DNA of 64,000 nt, from the NCBI RefSeq assembly GCF_027853965.1, contig NZ_JAQGLB010000017.1, positions 62,001 to 126,000 of the forward strand. Reading direction: 5' to 3'. The translations under genes were made by a program, and so were the position numbers. Positions 48,579-57,328 of this stretch are shown here, in pieces (position 1 is the first letter of the stretch; the number at the start of each line of letters is the position of its first letter). This stretch comes from Saccharopolyspora indica. Lineage in GTDB: Bacteria > Actinomycetota > Actinomycetes > Mycobacteriales > Pseudonocardiaceae. The notes under the pieces are model-generated. The model worked only from the letters and a program-made list of their open reading frames with translations. It was not told the origin of the DNA and did no database searches.

Positions 48579-51500
48579 TCCTGCTCCTCGGGACGGCTCG
48601 GATTCGAGCGGGGTTCGGTGGAAACCGGTTCGGCCTTGGAGTGCCTACCCCGTTTGACACCCTGCTGGAAGTTGGCCATCCGGCCGCGCACGGCGTCCGC
48701 CGAGCGCGGGGCGGCTGGCTTGCGGCGCGGAGCCTGCGTCGAGCGCGGGGTGACCGAGCCCGGCAGCAGGTTCGTCTTGGGCACCCGCTTGGGCAGCCCG
48801 GCCGCGGTGGTCTCCTGGACCTCCGGCGATTGCAGCAGCGCTTCGGCCGCCTTCCAGCCGTCGTCGCCACCACCCCAGCCCGGGTCGGGCACGGTGGTGC
48901 GCGGGACCTCCGCGACGGGCTCGGGCACCGGTTCGGCGATCGGCTCGGCCACCGGGGACGGCGCGGGCGGCGTCGGCTTGGCCTCGGCGCCCAGCGGCGA
49001 GTCGTCCCCGTCGGATTCGCGGAACCACTGCGAGAGCACGGCTTCGTAGATCGGCAGTCGTTGCGTCGGCGCGTCGTCCATGTCCCAGGAGTCCCCCTTC
49101 GGCTCGTCGTCGGCGAACGCCGGCGACGGGCCAGGGGTGCCCTGGACCGGGCTCCCTTCTCGAGCGAAGGTGTCCGGGAACGCGTCGTGCCGGGTTCCGT
49201 TGTCGGCGGCGCGCTCCGGATCGACCGCTGCCGGGATCGCCCCGTTCAGCGCGCTGCCGTTGTGCGCCGGTTCGGCCGGCTCTGCCGGGAACTCCGACGG
49301 GGTGAACTTGGCGGTCTTCTCCGCCTCGAACGGGCTGTGGAACAGGTCGGCCGGGGTCTCGGGGACTCCGCACTGACCGTCCGGGAGCTCGTCGCTCGGC
49401 CACTCCTCGGCGCGGACGTCGTCGGCCGCGGGCGCCCGTTCATCCTCCCACTGGGGGACGTCGGTGGCCCCGAACGAATCGCCGGAGGACAGCGTCACCG
49501 AGTACTGGGTCGACAGTTCGGTGTCGAGCTCCTCCGGTTCCGGCTCCGGCTCCGGGGTGAACGCGGTCGGCTGGTCCAGGCTGAGCTGCGGCAGCGGGGC
49601 GCGCTCGGTGGGCTGGTCGACGGGCCGGTCGGAGCGACCGCCGAACGCGGCGGCCAGCCCGAGGTGGGTGCCGGTCTCGCCGAGCGAGTCGCGGCGCTCG
49701 TCGCCCCGGCCGCCGCGCGGCACGTCGGGCATCGGCATCGGACCGTCCGGGGTGATCTGCACCACGAACTCGCCGGAGAGCCGGACCGTGGCGGTCGCGC
49801 CGCCCTCCAGGCCGTCGTTGTTCTGCAGCTCGACGCGGATGTCGTGGCGGCGGGACAGCTGGCCGACCACGAACAGGCCCATCCGGCGGGAGACGGCGAC
49901 GTCGATCTCCGGCGGCCGGGTGAGCCGCTCGTTGATGTCGTCGATCTCCTCGGCGTCGATGCCCACGCCGCGGTCGCGGATCTCGATGACGAGTTCCTGC
50001 CTGCGGTAGGCGGCGCGGACGGTGACCTCGGTGTCCGGGTTGGAGAACACCGTGGCGTTCTCCAGCAGCTCGGCGACCAGGTGCACGAAGTCGTTGACCA
50101 CGCGGCCCTGGATGGCCAGGTCCAGCGTGTCCACCACGGCGATCCGGGCGTACTGCTCGACCTCGGACACCGCGGCGCCGAGGACCTCGTTGAGCGGCAC
50201 CGGGCGCATCATCCGGCGGGTGAGGTCGGTGCCGCCGAGGATCAGCAGGTTCTCGTTGTTCCGCCGCATGCGGGTGGCCAGGTGGTCCAGCTCGAACAGG
50301 CTGCTCAGCTGGTCCGGGTCCTGCTCGTCCTGCTCCAGCCGGTCGATCAGCGACAGCTGCCGCTGCACCAGGGTCTGGCTGCGGCGGGCGAGGTTGACGA
50401 ACAGGTCGTTGATGTTGTTCCGCAGCAGCGCCTGCTCGGAGGCCAGTCGCAGCGCCTGCTGGTTGACCGTGTCGAAGGTGCGGGCGACCTGCCCGATCTC
50501 CTCGCTGGTGTGCACCGGGACCGGCGGCACGGTGACCTGGCTGGCGGTGCTCGGGTTCTCGTTCACCCGGCTGATCGCGTCCGGCAGGCTCTGCTGCGCG
50601 ATCTCCAGCGCGCTGTAGCGCAGGGTGCGCAGCGGGCGCAGCATCGAGCGGGCGATGTACGCCGCGACGCCGAAGGCGACGATCAGCAGCAGCGCCAGCA
50701 GCGCGGAGTCGCGGATCAGCGCCCACCAGGCGGAGTCGGCCAGCCCGGTGGCGTCCTCGTGGAAGTCGGCCAGCACCGATTCCTCGACCGAGCGCACCAG
50801 GTCGGTCCGCTCGCCGGCGGCGCCGCCCCACTCCTGCGCCTGGACGCCCAGCGAGGCGGCCTGGTCGCGTTCCGCGGTGATCAGCGCGGTCTGCTCGATC
50901 TGCTCGGTGGTGTCGACCGCGGCACCGGCGACGCGGGCCGCGTAGAGGGCCTGCTGCTCGGGGTTCGCGGAGTTGAGGAACTCGCTGTAAGCGGCCTCGA
51001 ACCGGGCGTCGGCGGCGCGCATCGCCTCGGTCTGGCCGGTGAGGAACCGGTCGCGCAGCGCGGCGCTGAGCAGGATCGAGCGCTGCTGGGCGAGCTGCTC
51101 CTTGGCCCGGCCGAGCGCTTCCGAGGCCCGTGCGGTCTGGCTGACCTGCGTGTTCACCGCGGCCGTGGCGACCGTGCGGTTGATCTGCAGCAGGTTGTCG
51201 ACGACCGAGTTGTAGACGACCAGCGTCTGCGGGCTGGTGAAGTTGGCGTTGATGGTGCCGCGCAGCGCGCCGAGGCTGCTGACGCGGTGCATCGCGCTCT
51301 CGTACGAGTCGCGAACTTCTGGCGAGAATTCGCCAACACGACCCTCGAAACCGGTCAGCTTCGTGACGGCCTCGTCGACCTTCCGGCTCTGCGCCGCGTA
51401 GTCCTCGGAGGCCTTCGGGCCACCAGCGGTGCCCTTGACGGTCGTGAACACGACCGCGAAGTCGCGCTCGCGCTGGAGCTCGTGGGTGAGGTCGGCGGCC

Positions 51501-51763
51501 TGCTGGGCGAGCTCGACCTGCTCGACGATGGTGCTCAGCCGGGTCTGGGTGGTCAGGCCGTCGTAGACGCGGATGCCACCGACAGCCAGTGCGGCCAGCG
51601 TCGGCACGAGCAGGACGGCGGCCATCTTGTACCGGAGGCGCCAGTTGCGCAGCCACCACTTCTTGGTGCGGGTGGCTCCCGGGGGCGCATCGGCTCCGGT
51701 GTCGGGGTCGTTGTTGAGCATCCCTGTTTCCTGCGCTGCGGCGGACATGTGCGTCACCGCCAC
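48575..51763 (-). CDS. cvnA: Conservon sensor histidine-kinase-like protein (CvnA)
   Basis: 1062 residues. One helix near 46-66, an extracellular nitrate-sensor-like (NIT) helical domain (about 70-335), a second helix near 345-370, HAMP linker, a HATPase region with HLVAELLENATVFSNPDTEV (about 575-640) and a long Pro/Glu-rich C-terminal tail (about 680-1062). The typical acceptor His is not evident, as in other CvnA proteins. A GTG at 51763 (SD GAGAGG) or the ATG at 51748 could start it. First gene of the operon. Confidence 0.92.
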   Translation of the reverse strand: MAVTHMSAAAQETGMLNNDPDTGADAPPGATRTKKWWLRNWRLRYKMAAVLLVPTLAALAVGGIRVYDGLTTQTRLSTIVEQVELAQQAADLTHELQRERDFAVVFTTVKGTAGGPKASEDYAAQSRKVDEAVTKLTGFEGRVGEFSPEVRDSYESAMHRVSSLGALRGTINANFTSPQTLVVYNSVVDNLLQINRTVATAAVNTQVSQTARASEALGRAKEQLAQQRSILLSAALRDRFLTGQTEAMRAADARFEAAYSEFLNSANPEQQALYAARVAGAAVDTTEQIEQTALITAERDQAASLGVQAQEWGGAAGERTDLVRSVEESVLADFHEDATGLADSAWWALIRDSALLALLLIVAFGVAAYIARSMLRPLRTLRYSALEIAQQSLPDAISRVNENPSTASQVTVPPVPVHTSEEIGQVARTFDTVNQQALRLASEQALLRNNINDLFVNLARRSQTLVQRQLSLIDRLEQDEQDPDQLSSLFELDHLATRMRRNNENLLILGGTDLTRRMMRPVPLNEVLGAAVSEVEQYARIAVVDTLDLAIQGRVVNDFVHLVAELLENATVFSNPDTEVTVRAAYRRQELVIEIRDRGVGIDAEEIDDINERLTRPPEIDVAVSRRMGLFVVGQLSRRHDIRVELQNNDGLEGGATATVRLSGEFVVQITPDGPMPMPDVPRGGRGDERRDSLGETGTHLGLAAAFGGRSDRPVDQPTERAPLPQLSLDQPTAFTPEPEPEPEELDTELSTQYSVTLSSGDSFGATDVPQWEDERAPAADDVRAEEWPSDELPDGQCGVPETPADLFHSPFEAEKTAKFTPSEFPAEPAEPAHNGSALNGAIPAAVDPERAADNGTRHDAFPDTFAREGSPVQGTPGPSPAFADDEPKGDSWDMDDAPTQRLPIYEAVLSQWFRESDGDDSPLGAEAKPTPPAPSPVAEPIAEPVPEPVAEVPRTTVPDPGWGGGDDGWKAAEALLQSPEVQETTAAGLPKRVPKTNLLPGSVTPRSTQAPRRKPAAPRSADAVRGRMANFQQGVKRGRHSKAEPVSTEPRSNPSRPEEQE

Positions 51764-52207
51764 GGACGGCTACCTCTCCGCACCGCGACAGTGTTGATCA
51801 TCGTGCTGGGAGTGCGCCCGCGAACCGGCGTCGCCACGCCGGGAACCCACGAGCGGGCCGCCGATTCCCCGGCTCGCGCCGAGCACCCGCAGACCCTGAC
51901 TCTGTCAGCCGGGCTTGCCATCACACTCCCTGGTCACAACGTGCATCCCCCGAAGCAAGAGGCCAGTCACCTCGACGGGCGAGACTATACTTAACTGGGC
52001 GTCACAAGTCAGGCCCCCAACGCAGGCGTTCATCACACGGTCGAGTGGTATGAACAACATTTGGGCCAATAGTGTGACAACGAGCTAGTTACAGCTGGTT
52101 GTGGGCGTTTAGTGAAAGTTCTACAGTTCGGGTGCCCCGCCACCGCCACCGCACCGCCGGGGGCGCGCCGACTGCTCCTCACCCGCACCTGAGCAGCCGG
52201 TGATCAT
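51764..52207. other. Intergenic region upstream of cvnA and the NitT/TauT operon
   Basis: No supported gene. An AT-richer stretch at about 51990-52130 (TATACTTAACTGG, AACAACATTTGGGCCAATAG) contrasts with the GC-rich surroundings and probably holds the divergent promoters. Confidence 0.45.
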
Positions 52208-52270
52208 CGGTGCACGCCAACCGGACACAGCGCATCCAGGGGCATGCATGCGCTCGGTCGTCGTGCACCG
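52208..52270 (+). promoter_or_regulatory. Structured 5' leader of the NitT/TauT operon (unclassified)
   Basis: A 9-bp closing stem CGGTGCACG (52208-52216) / CGTGCACCG (52262-52270) encloses a 6-bp stem GCGCAT (52230) / ATGCGC (52248). It ends 55 nt before the substrate-binding protein start. It matches no riboswitch class I recognise. Confidence 0.4.
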
Positions 52271-52325
52271 GACAACCCGGCGCGGTTCTCGCACCATGTC
52301 GCACCCCGTATCCGAGGAGGAACAC

Positions 52326-53333
52326 ATGAGCCCCGTCCACCGCGCCCTCCCCCGCAGGAGCCTGCTGAAACTCGCAGGCGGAGCCGTCACCGCCGGTGCG
52401 CTGCTGGGTACGAGCGGCTGCGGACTCCTCGGCGGGTCGCAAGGGGACAGTGGTGGGAACGACCTGGTCGAGAAGCAGAACCTGCGGATCGGCGCGCTGC
52501 CGATCAACGACCTGGCGCCGCTGCACCTGGCCGTGAAGAACGGCTACTTCCAGGAGGTCGGCCTCAACGTCGAGATCGTCAACGCCAACGACGGCAGCGC
52601 GGCCCTGGCCAGCACCATCGGCGGTGACTACGACATCACCTACAGCAGCTACGTGCCGTTCTTCACCGCTCAGGCCAGCGGCACCGCCCCGCTGCGGATC
52701 GTCGCCGACTGCGCTTCGGCCACGCCGAACAGCACGGTGATCATGACCTCGCCGAAGACCAACATCCGCAAGCCGCAGGACCTGACGGACAAGAAGATCG
52801 CCATCAGCGGCCCGGGCACCATCACCGAGCTGCTGGTCAAGGCCACTCTGGACGCCCACGGCGTGGACTTCAGCAAAGCTGAGCTCACCCCGGTGCCGTT
52901 CATGAACATGCCCGCCGCGCTGGACCAGGGCCGCGTAGACGCCGCGATCGTCACCGAGCCCTTCCTCACCATGGCCGCCCGCAACGGCGCGATCCCGGTG
53001 GTCGACACCGCCACCGGCCCGCTGGAGGACCTGCCGCTGACCGGCTACGGCGCGACCGCGAAGTTCGTCGACGAGCACCCCAAGACCGTCGCCGCGTTCC
53101 AGAAGGTGATGGACCGCGCGGTCGCCGAGGCGCAGGACCGCAGCAAGATCGAGCCGCTGCTGCCGGAGTTCGCGAAGATCGACAAGGAGACGGCGGCGAT
53201 CATCACGCTGCTGAAGTTCAACTCCCACGCCGACGCGACCCGCCTGCAGCGCGTGCCGCGCCTGATGAAGCAGTTCGGCTTCATCAACACCGACATCAAC
53301 GTCGAAGAGATGATCGTCACCCCCAAGGCGTGA
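52326..53333 (+). CDS. NitT/TauT-type ABC substrate-binding protein, Tat lipoprotein
   Basis: 335 residues. A twin-arginine signal (PRRSLLKLAGG, residues 9-19) and a lipidation Cys at 32 (TSGC) indicate export as a folded lipoprotein. The mature part has the SsuA/TauA fold with LRIGALPINDLAPLHLAVKNGYFQEVGLNVEIV and DQGRVDAAIVTEPF. Substrate could be nitrate, sulfonate, taurine or a thiamine precursor; no residue decides. The ATG at 52326 has CGAGGAGG upstream. First gene of a four-gene importer operon. Confidence 0.9.
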   Translation: MSPVHRALPRRSLLKLAGGAVTAGALLGTSGCGLLGGSQGDSGGNDLVEKQNLRIGALPINDLAPLHLAVKNGYFQEVGLNVEIVNANDGSAALASTIGGDYDITYSSYVPFFTAQASGTAPLRIVADCASATPNSTVIMTSPKTNIRKPQDLTDKKIAISGPGTITELLVKATLDAHGVDFSKAELTPVPFMNMPAALDQGRVDAAIVTEPFLTMAARNGAIPVVDTATGPLEDLPLTGYGATAKFVDEHPKTVAAFQKVMDRAVAEAQDRSKIEPLLPEFAKIDKETAAIITLLKFNSHADATRLQRVPRLMKQFGFINTDINVEEMIVTPKA

Positions 53334-53346
53334 GCTGACGTGCGGT

Positions 53347-53379
53347 GAGTGCGGAATCGCGCAGCGCGATTCCGCACTC
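53347..53379. repeat. Family B-like palindrome, copy 4
   Basis: Perfect 16-bp arms GAGTGCGGAATCGCGC / GCGCGATTCCGCACTC around one base. It begins 13 bp after the binding-protein stop and before the first permease. Confidence 0.75.
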
Positions 53380-53541
53380 CCGACCGCACCAGTTCTCCTG
53401 GGGTTTCCCGGGAATTGGCACCGCGTTGCCATTTGCCGTTCAAGGTCCGCCCCGAGGGCCGCACCTCCCACCACGAATGCTGCAATTCGCGCACACCGAC
53501 GAAAATCGCCGGGCGCACCACCACAGAGCTGATATCGGGAA

Positions 53542-54309
53542 ATGACGAAAACACTCCGGGGACTCCTCGGGCTGCTGGGCTTCCTGCTCGTCTGGGAAGC
53601 CTTCAGCTGGTCCGGAACCGTTCCCCAGCAATACTTTCCGCCACCGTCCACAGTGCTCCTGCAACTCGTCGAGCTGCTCGGCGACCGGGACTTCCTGCTC
53701 GACGTGATCGCCAGCGTGCTGGCCTGGGCGATCTCGCTGGGCATCGCCATCGCCATCGCCGTCCCGGCCGGACTGCTGCTGGGCAGCGTCCGCAGCATCC
53801 GGGTGGCCACCCGCTCGATCATCGAGTTCCTCCGCCCGATCCCGTCGGTGGCGCTGATCCCGCTGGCGATCGTGCTGGTCGGCGCGGGTCCGGAGACCAA
53901 GATCACGCTCGCGGTGTACGCCGCGGTGTGGCCGATCCTGTTCAACACCATCTACGCGCTGGACGAGATCGACCCGGTCATGGTCGACACCGCCCGCTCC
54001 TTCGGGCTCGGCCGCGGTCGCGTGATGTTCACCGTGGCGCTGCCCAACGCGGCGCCGTTCGTGCTCACCGGCATCCGGATGTCCGCCGCGGTGGCGCTGA
54101 TCCTGGTGGTCAGCACCGAGTTCCTGGCGGGCGGCAGCAGCGGGCTGGGCAACTTCGTGCTCGACGCCAGCTCCGGCGCGGGCCGGATGGACCTGGTCAT
54201 GGCGGGCACGCTGGTCGCGGGCATCATCGGCTACCTGATCAACGAGGCGCTGGAACTGCTGCACAAGCGCGGCCTCCGGTGGAGCACAGTGGATCGGGAG
54301 GCAGCATGA
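53542..54309 (+). CDS. NitT/TauT ABC permease subunit 1
   Basis: 255 residues, about six helices, with the binding-protein-dependent inner membrane motif (EAA loop) DTARSFGLGRGRVMFTVALPNAAPFVLTG. PRPIPSVALIPLAIVL precedes it, as in SsuC/TauC. It would form a heterodimeric channel with the next gene. The ATG at 53542 follows CGGGAA; its stop overlaps the next ATG by 4 bp (ATGA). Confidence 0.9.
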   Translation: MTKTLRGLLGLLGFLLVWEAFSWSGTVPQQYFPPPSTVLLQLVELLGDRDFLLDVIASVLAWAISLGIAIAIAVPAGLLLGSVRSIRVATRSIIEFLRPIPSVALIPLAIVLVGAGPETKITLAVYAAVWPILFNTIYALDEIDPVMVDTARSFGLGRGRVMFTVALPNAAPFVLTGIRMSAAVALILVVSTEFLAGGSSGLGNFVLDASSGAGRMDLVMAGTLVAGIIGYLINEALELLHKRGLRWSTVDREAA

Positions 54310-55100
54310 GCAAGCTGCAGGGATTTTTGCGCCAGTGGCTGGTGTTCATCGTCGCGGTGGTGCTGTGGGAACTGGCGACGCGGTTCGCGCAGAACCCGTT
54401 CTTCCCGCCGCCGACGCAGATCCTGGAAGCCGCGGGCCAGAAGTGGTTCAGCGGACCGGCGTCCTCGCTGTTCCTGACCGACGAGGTCTTCACCGACCTG
54501 CTCGCCAGCCTCGGCCGGGTGTTCGCCGGCTGGCTGATCGCGGTGGTCGTCGGCGTCGGGCTGGGCACGCTGCTCGGCCGCTCCCGCACCGGCATGGACT
54601 ACTTCGGACCGCTGATGGCGTTCATGCGCGCCATCCCGCCGCCGGTGCTGGTCCCGGTGTTCCTGGTGCTGCTGGGCATCGGCCCGGAAATGCAGATCAC
54701 CGTGATCGTCTTCGGCGTGATGTGGCCGATCCTGCTCAACACGGTGGACGGCGTGCGCTCGGTCGACCAGGTCAAGGTGGACACCGCCCGGTCGTTCCGC
54801 ATCCCGCGCTCGCACTGGGTGTTCGGCGTGGTGCTGCCCGCCGCGACCCCGAAGATCTTCGCCGGGCTGCGGGTGAGCCTCTCGCTGGCGCTGGTGCTGA
54901 TGGTCGTCTCGGAGCTGGTCGGCTCCACCAACGGCATCGGCTACCGGCTGATCTTCGACCAGCGGGCGTTCGACCTGCCCGCCATGTGGGCGGGCATCGT
55001 CCTGCTGGGCGTGCTCGGATACCTGCTGAACACCCTGCTGCTCGCGGTGGAGCGCCGCGCGCTGAGCTGGCAACCGTCGGCGAACGTAGTCGGAGGCTGA
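54306..55100 (+). CDS. NitT/TauT ABC permease subunit 2
   Basis: 264 residues, the same fold as the preceding permease (DTARSFRIPRSHWVFGVVLPAATPKIFAGLRVSL) but distinct in sequence, so the importer uses two different permease subunits. Start ATG at 54306 overlaps the upstream stop. It is separated by 3 bp from the ATPase gene. Confidence 0.9.
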   Translation: MSKLQGFLRQWLVFIVAVVLWELATRFAQNPFFPPPTQILEAAGQKWFSGPASSLFLTDEVFTDLLASLGRVFAGWLIAVVVGVGLGTLLGRSRTGMDYFGPLMAFMRAIPPPVLVPVFLVLLGIGPEMQITVIVFGVMWPILLNTVDGVRSVDQVKVDTARSFRIPRSHWVFGVVLPAATPKIFAGLRVSLSLALVLMVVSELVGSTNGIGYRLIFDQRAFDLPAMWAGIVLLGVLGYLLNTLLLAVERRALSWQPSANVVGG

Positions 55101-55103
55101 ATC

Positions 55104-56129
55104 GTGAAGACCGAAACCAAGACCATGCTGGAAGTCTCCGGGCTCGGCCACCGCTACGGGGGCGCGAACGGCCACCAGGCCATCGCCGACCTGACCTTCC
55201 AGGTGCGCACCGGTGAGCTGGCCTGCATCGTCGGCCCGTCCGGCTGCGGCAAGTCGACCATGCTGCGCTCCATCTCCGGGCTGATCAAGCCGACCAGCGG
55301 CAAGGTGGAGCTCAACGGCTCCCCGGTGAACGGCGTGCCCGAGGACCTGGCCGTGGTGTTCCAGGACTACAGCCGCTCGCTGTTCCCGTGGTTGTCGGTG
55401 CGCTCCAACGTGGAGTTCCCGCTGCGCTCGCGCGGCGTGAGCAAGGCCGAGCGGCGCGAGCGCGCCGACGAGGTCCTGGAGTGGGTGGGCCTGTCGGCGG
55501 CGGCGAAGAAGTACCCGTGGCAGCTCTCCGGCGGCATGCAGCAGCGGGTGTCCATCGCCCGCGCGCTGGCCTGCCGCCCGGCCCTGCTGCTGATGGACGA
55601 GCCGTTCGCCTCGGTGGACGCCCAGACCCGCTTCGAGCTGGAGGACCTGCTGCTGCGGGTGCGCAAGCAGTTCGACAGCACGGTCCTGCTGGTCACCCAC
55701 GACATCGACGAGAGCATCTACCTGGCGGACCGGGTGTTCGTGCTGTCGAAGTCCCCGGCCAGCGTGGTGGCGGACCTGGAGATCCCGCTCGGCGACGAGC
55801 GCGACCAGATCACCACCCGCGAGTCGGAGACCTTCGTCCACCTCCGCAGCGAGGTGGCCCGCCTCCTCGACGTCCGCACCGCGGCGGCCAAGCCCGCCCC
55901 GGAGGCGGCGACGGCGAAGCCGGAGGCCGGGGCAGCGACGCCGCCGGAGGCGGAGTCGGCCGACGAGAAGCCCGCGGCGACGGCAGCCGACGCGGCGACG
56001 GAGTCCGATGTGGACGACCCGAAGCCCGACGCCGACGAGAAGTCCGCGGACGACGCGGAGAAGTCGACGGCGAAGCAGTGGGCGGAAGCGGAGCAGGCCG
56101 AAGCAGCCGAAACCGCCAAGCGCAACTGA
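55104..56129 (+). CDS. NitT/TauT ABC ATPase with Ala/Glu-rich C-terminal tail
   Basis: 341 residues. Walker A GPSGCGKST, Q-loop VFQDYSRSLFPWL, signature LSGGMQQR, Walker B LLLMDEPFASVD and VTHDIDES are in residues 1-225. From about 255 on, the protein is almost only Ala, Glu, Lys, Asp and Pro (about 85 residues), well beyond the usual 250-260 of SsuB/TauB. GTG at 55104; an ATG at 55125 is possible. Energises the importer. Confidence 0.92.
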   Translation: MKTETKTMLEVSGLGHRYGGANGHQAIADLTFQVRTGELACIVGPSGCGKSTMLRSISGLIKPTSGKVELNGSPVNGVPEDLAVVFQDYSRSLFPWLSVRSNVEFPLRSRGVSKAERRERADEVLEWVGLSAAAKKYPWQLSGGMQQRVSIARALACRPALLLMDEPFASVDAQTRFELEDLLLRVRKQFDSTVLLVTHDIDESIYLADRVFVLSKSPASVVADLEIPLGDERDQITTRESETFVHLRSEVARLLDVRTAAAKPAPEAATAKPEAGAATPPEAESADEKPAATAADAATESDVDDPKPDADEKSADDAEKSTAKQWAEAEQAEAAETAKRN

Positions 56130-56134
56130 CCCGA

Positions 56135-56182
56135 GGTGAAGGGCACCTTTCGCCAACAAACTTGGCGAAAGGTGCCCTTCAC
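56135..56182. repeat. Family A palindromic repeat, copy 6
   Basis: GGTGAAGGGCACCTTTCGCCAA / TTGGCGAAAGGTGCCCTTCAC, 6 bp after the ATPase stop. The inner arms extend the stem. Confidence 0.88.
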
Positions 56183-56238
56183 GCTTTCCGCGACCGGGCT
56201 CACCACTCATCGAGTCTCGGCCGTCCTGCGCAGAAGAG

Positions 56239-56284
56239 CCCGTGAGTGCTTTGTGGGGTTATAGCACCACAAAGCGCTCACGGG
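56239..56284. repeat. Family B palindromic repeat, copy 5
   Basis: CCCGTGAGTGCTTTGTGG / CCACAAAGCGCTCACGGG, centre GGTTATAGCA. It lies between the ATPase and the convergent S41 peptidase gene. Confidence 0.88.
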
Positions 56285-56324
56285 CCCTGTGCAGGCGGAA
56301 CCGTCGATCGGCTCTGCCGTGCGC

Positions 56325-57218
56325 CTATGCGTCGAGGTGCGTTCGCGCGGCTTTGAGGGCTGTGTCGAGGGCCTGGTCCGCTGGGACGGGTACGTCGGGG
56401 ATCACGCCGACGCCCTCCCAGTTCGTGCCGGTGACGCTGTTGATGGTCCGGGCCGTCGGCACGGTCACGAGGATGTGTTCGGTGACCGGGTGGCGGGCCG
56501 TCGGGTGCGCGCCGCCTCGTGTCGTCTCGCCGATGAGCTCGGCTCGGCCGTGCGCCTGGAGGGTGTAGGCCACGTCCTCGCCTCCGGAGAACGTGATCGC
56601 GCTGGTCAGCACGTAGACCGGGCGGTCAGCGTAGCGCGGCGCCGGCAGGTGCGCGATCGTCCAGTACTGCCGCGTGGCGCCGGTGGAGCGCTCGTAGAAG
56701 TCGTTGAGGTGCACCTGGTCGTCGCGGAAGAAGTAGCTGCACCACATCGCAGCTCCCTCCGGGAGCCCGCCGCGGCATTCGCGGAGATCCAGGACGAGCG
56801 CGGAGCTGCCCGCGACCAGTTGCATCGCCGCGCCGATCGCGGCAGCGCCCTCGTCGGCGGAAGCGATGCGCCGGACGTCGATGAGCCCGATGTTGCCGTT
56901 CAACCGCTCGACGCGGCGAATCCCCTGGTTCTCGGCCCGGAGCAGCGCGAGGAACGCGGCCTGTCCCCCGTCCTCGTCGGCCGGTTCCAGGGACTGCGGC
57001 TCGTCCGACCAGAGCAGCCGAAGGTGCTTGTCCGGGCACGCTTCCTGGAGGTGCGCGGTCACCGCCTCGCACAGGGCAGGACCGTCCACATCGGCGTACT
57101 CGCCCGCGGCGAGACGGCGCCGGATCGCGCTGTCGATGTCCACGACCTTCTCCGGGAAGACGTACCCGGCCCCGATCCGGTCCAGAGCTCGCCCGACAAC
57201 CTGTTCATTTGTCAGCAC
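56325..57218 (-). CDS. S41-family peptidase
   Basis: 297 residues. The catalytic Ser is in LTSAITFSGGEDVAYTLQAHGRAELIGETTRGG; ALVLDLRECRGGLPEGAAM and NGNIGLIDVRRI are the other family blocks, as in IRBP-type C-terminal processing peptidases. There is no clear signal peptide and no PDZ domain. A GTG at 57218 is used; the frame upstream (57260) crosses into family B copy 6. Substrate unknown. Confidence 0.88.
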   Translation of the reverse strand: MLTNEQVVGRALDRIGAGYVFPEKVVDIDSAIRRRLAAGEYADVDGPALCEAVTAHLQEACPDKHLRLLWSDEPQSLEPADEDGGQAAFLALLRAENQGIRRVERLNGNIGLIDVRRIASADEGAAAIGAAMQLVAGSSALVLDLRECRGGLPEGAAMWCSYFFRDDQVHLNDFYERSTGATRQYWTIAHLPAPRYADRPVYVLTSAITFSGGEDVAYTLQAHGRAELIGETTRGGAHPTARHPVTEHILVTVPTARTINSVTGTNWEGVGVIPDVPVPADQALDTALKAARTHLDA

Positions 57219-57262
57219 AGCAGGCCATGCTAGTTCGCCGACCGGCCGTTCAGCGCACAAAA

Positions 57263-57310
57263 GCCCGTGAGTGGTTTGTGGTGCTATAGCCCCACAAAAC
57301 GCTCACGGGC
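57263..57310. repeat. Family B palindromic repeat, copy 6
   Basis: GCCCGTGAGTGGTTTGTGG / CCACAAAACGCTCACGGGC, centre TGCTATAGCC. It lies in the 110-bp gap between two minus-strand genes, at the 3' end of the ThDP decarboxylase gene. Confidence 0.88.
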
Positions 57311-57328
57311 CCGGTGCAGGCTGAACCG

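Noticed and set aside
48641..51994. 1117-codon open frame opposite cvnA
   Set aside because: Shadow of the GC-rich cvnA gene; composition is uniform and no motif is seen.
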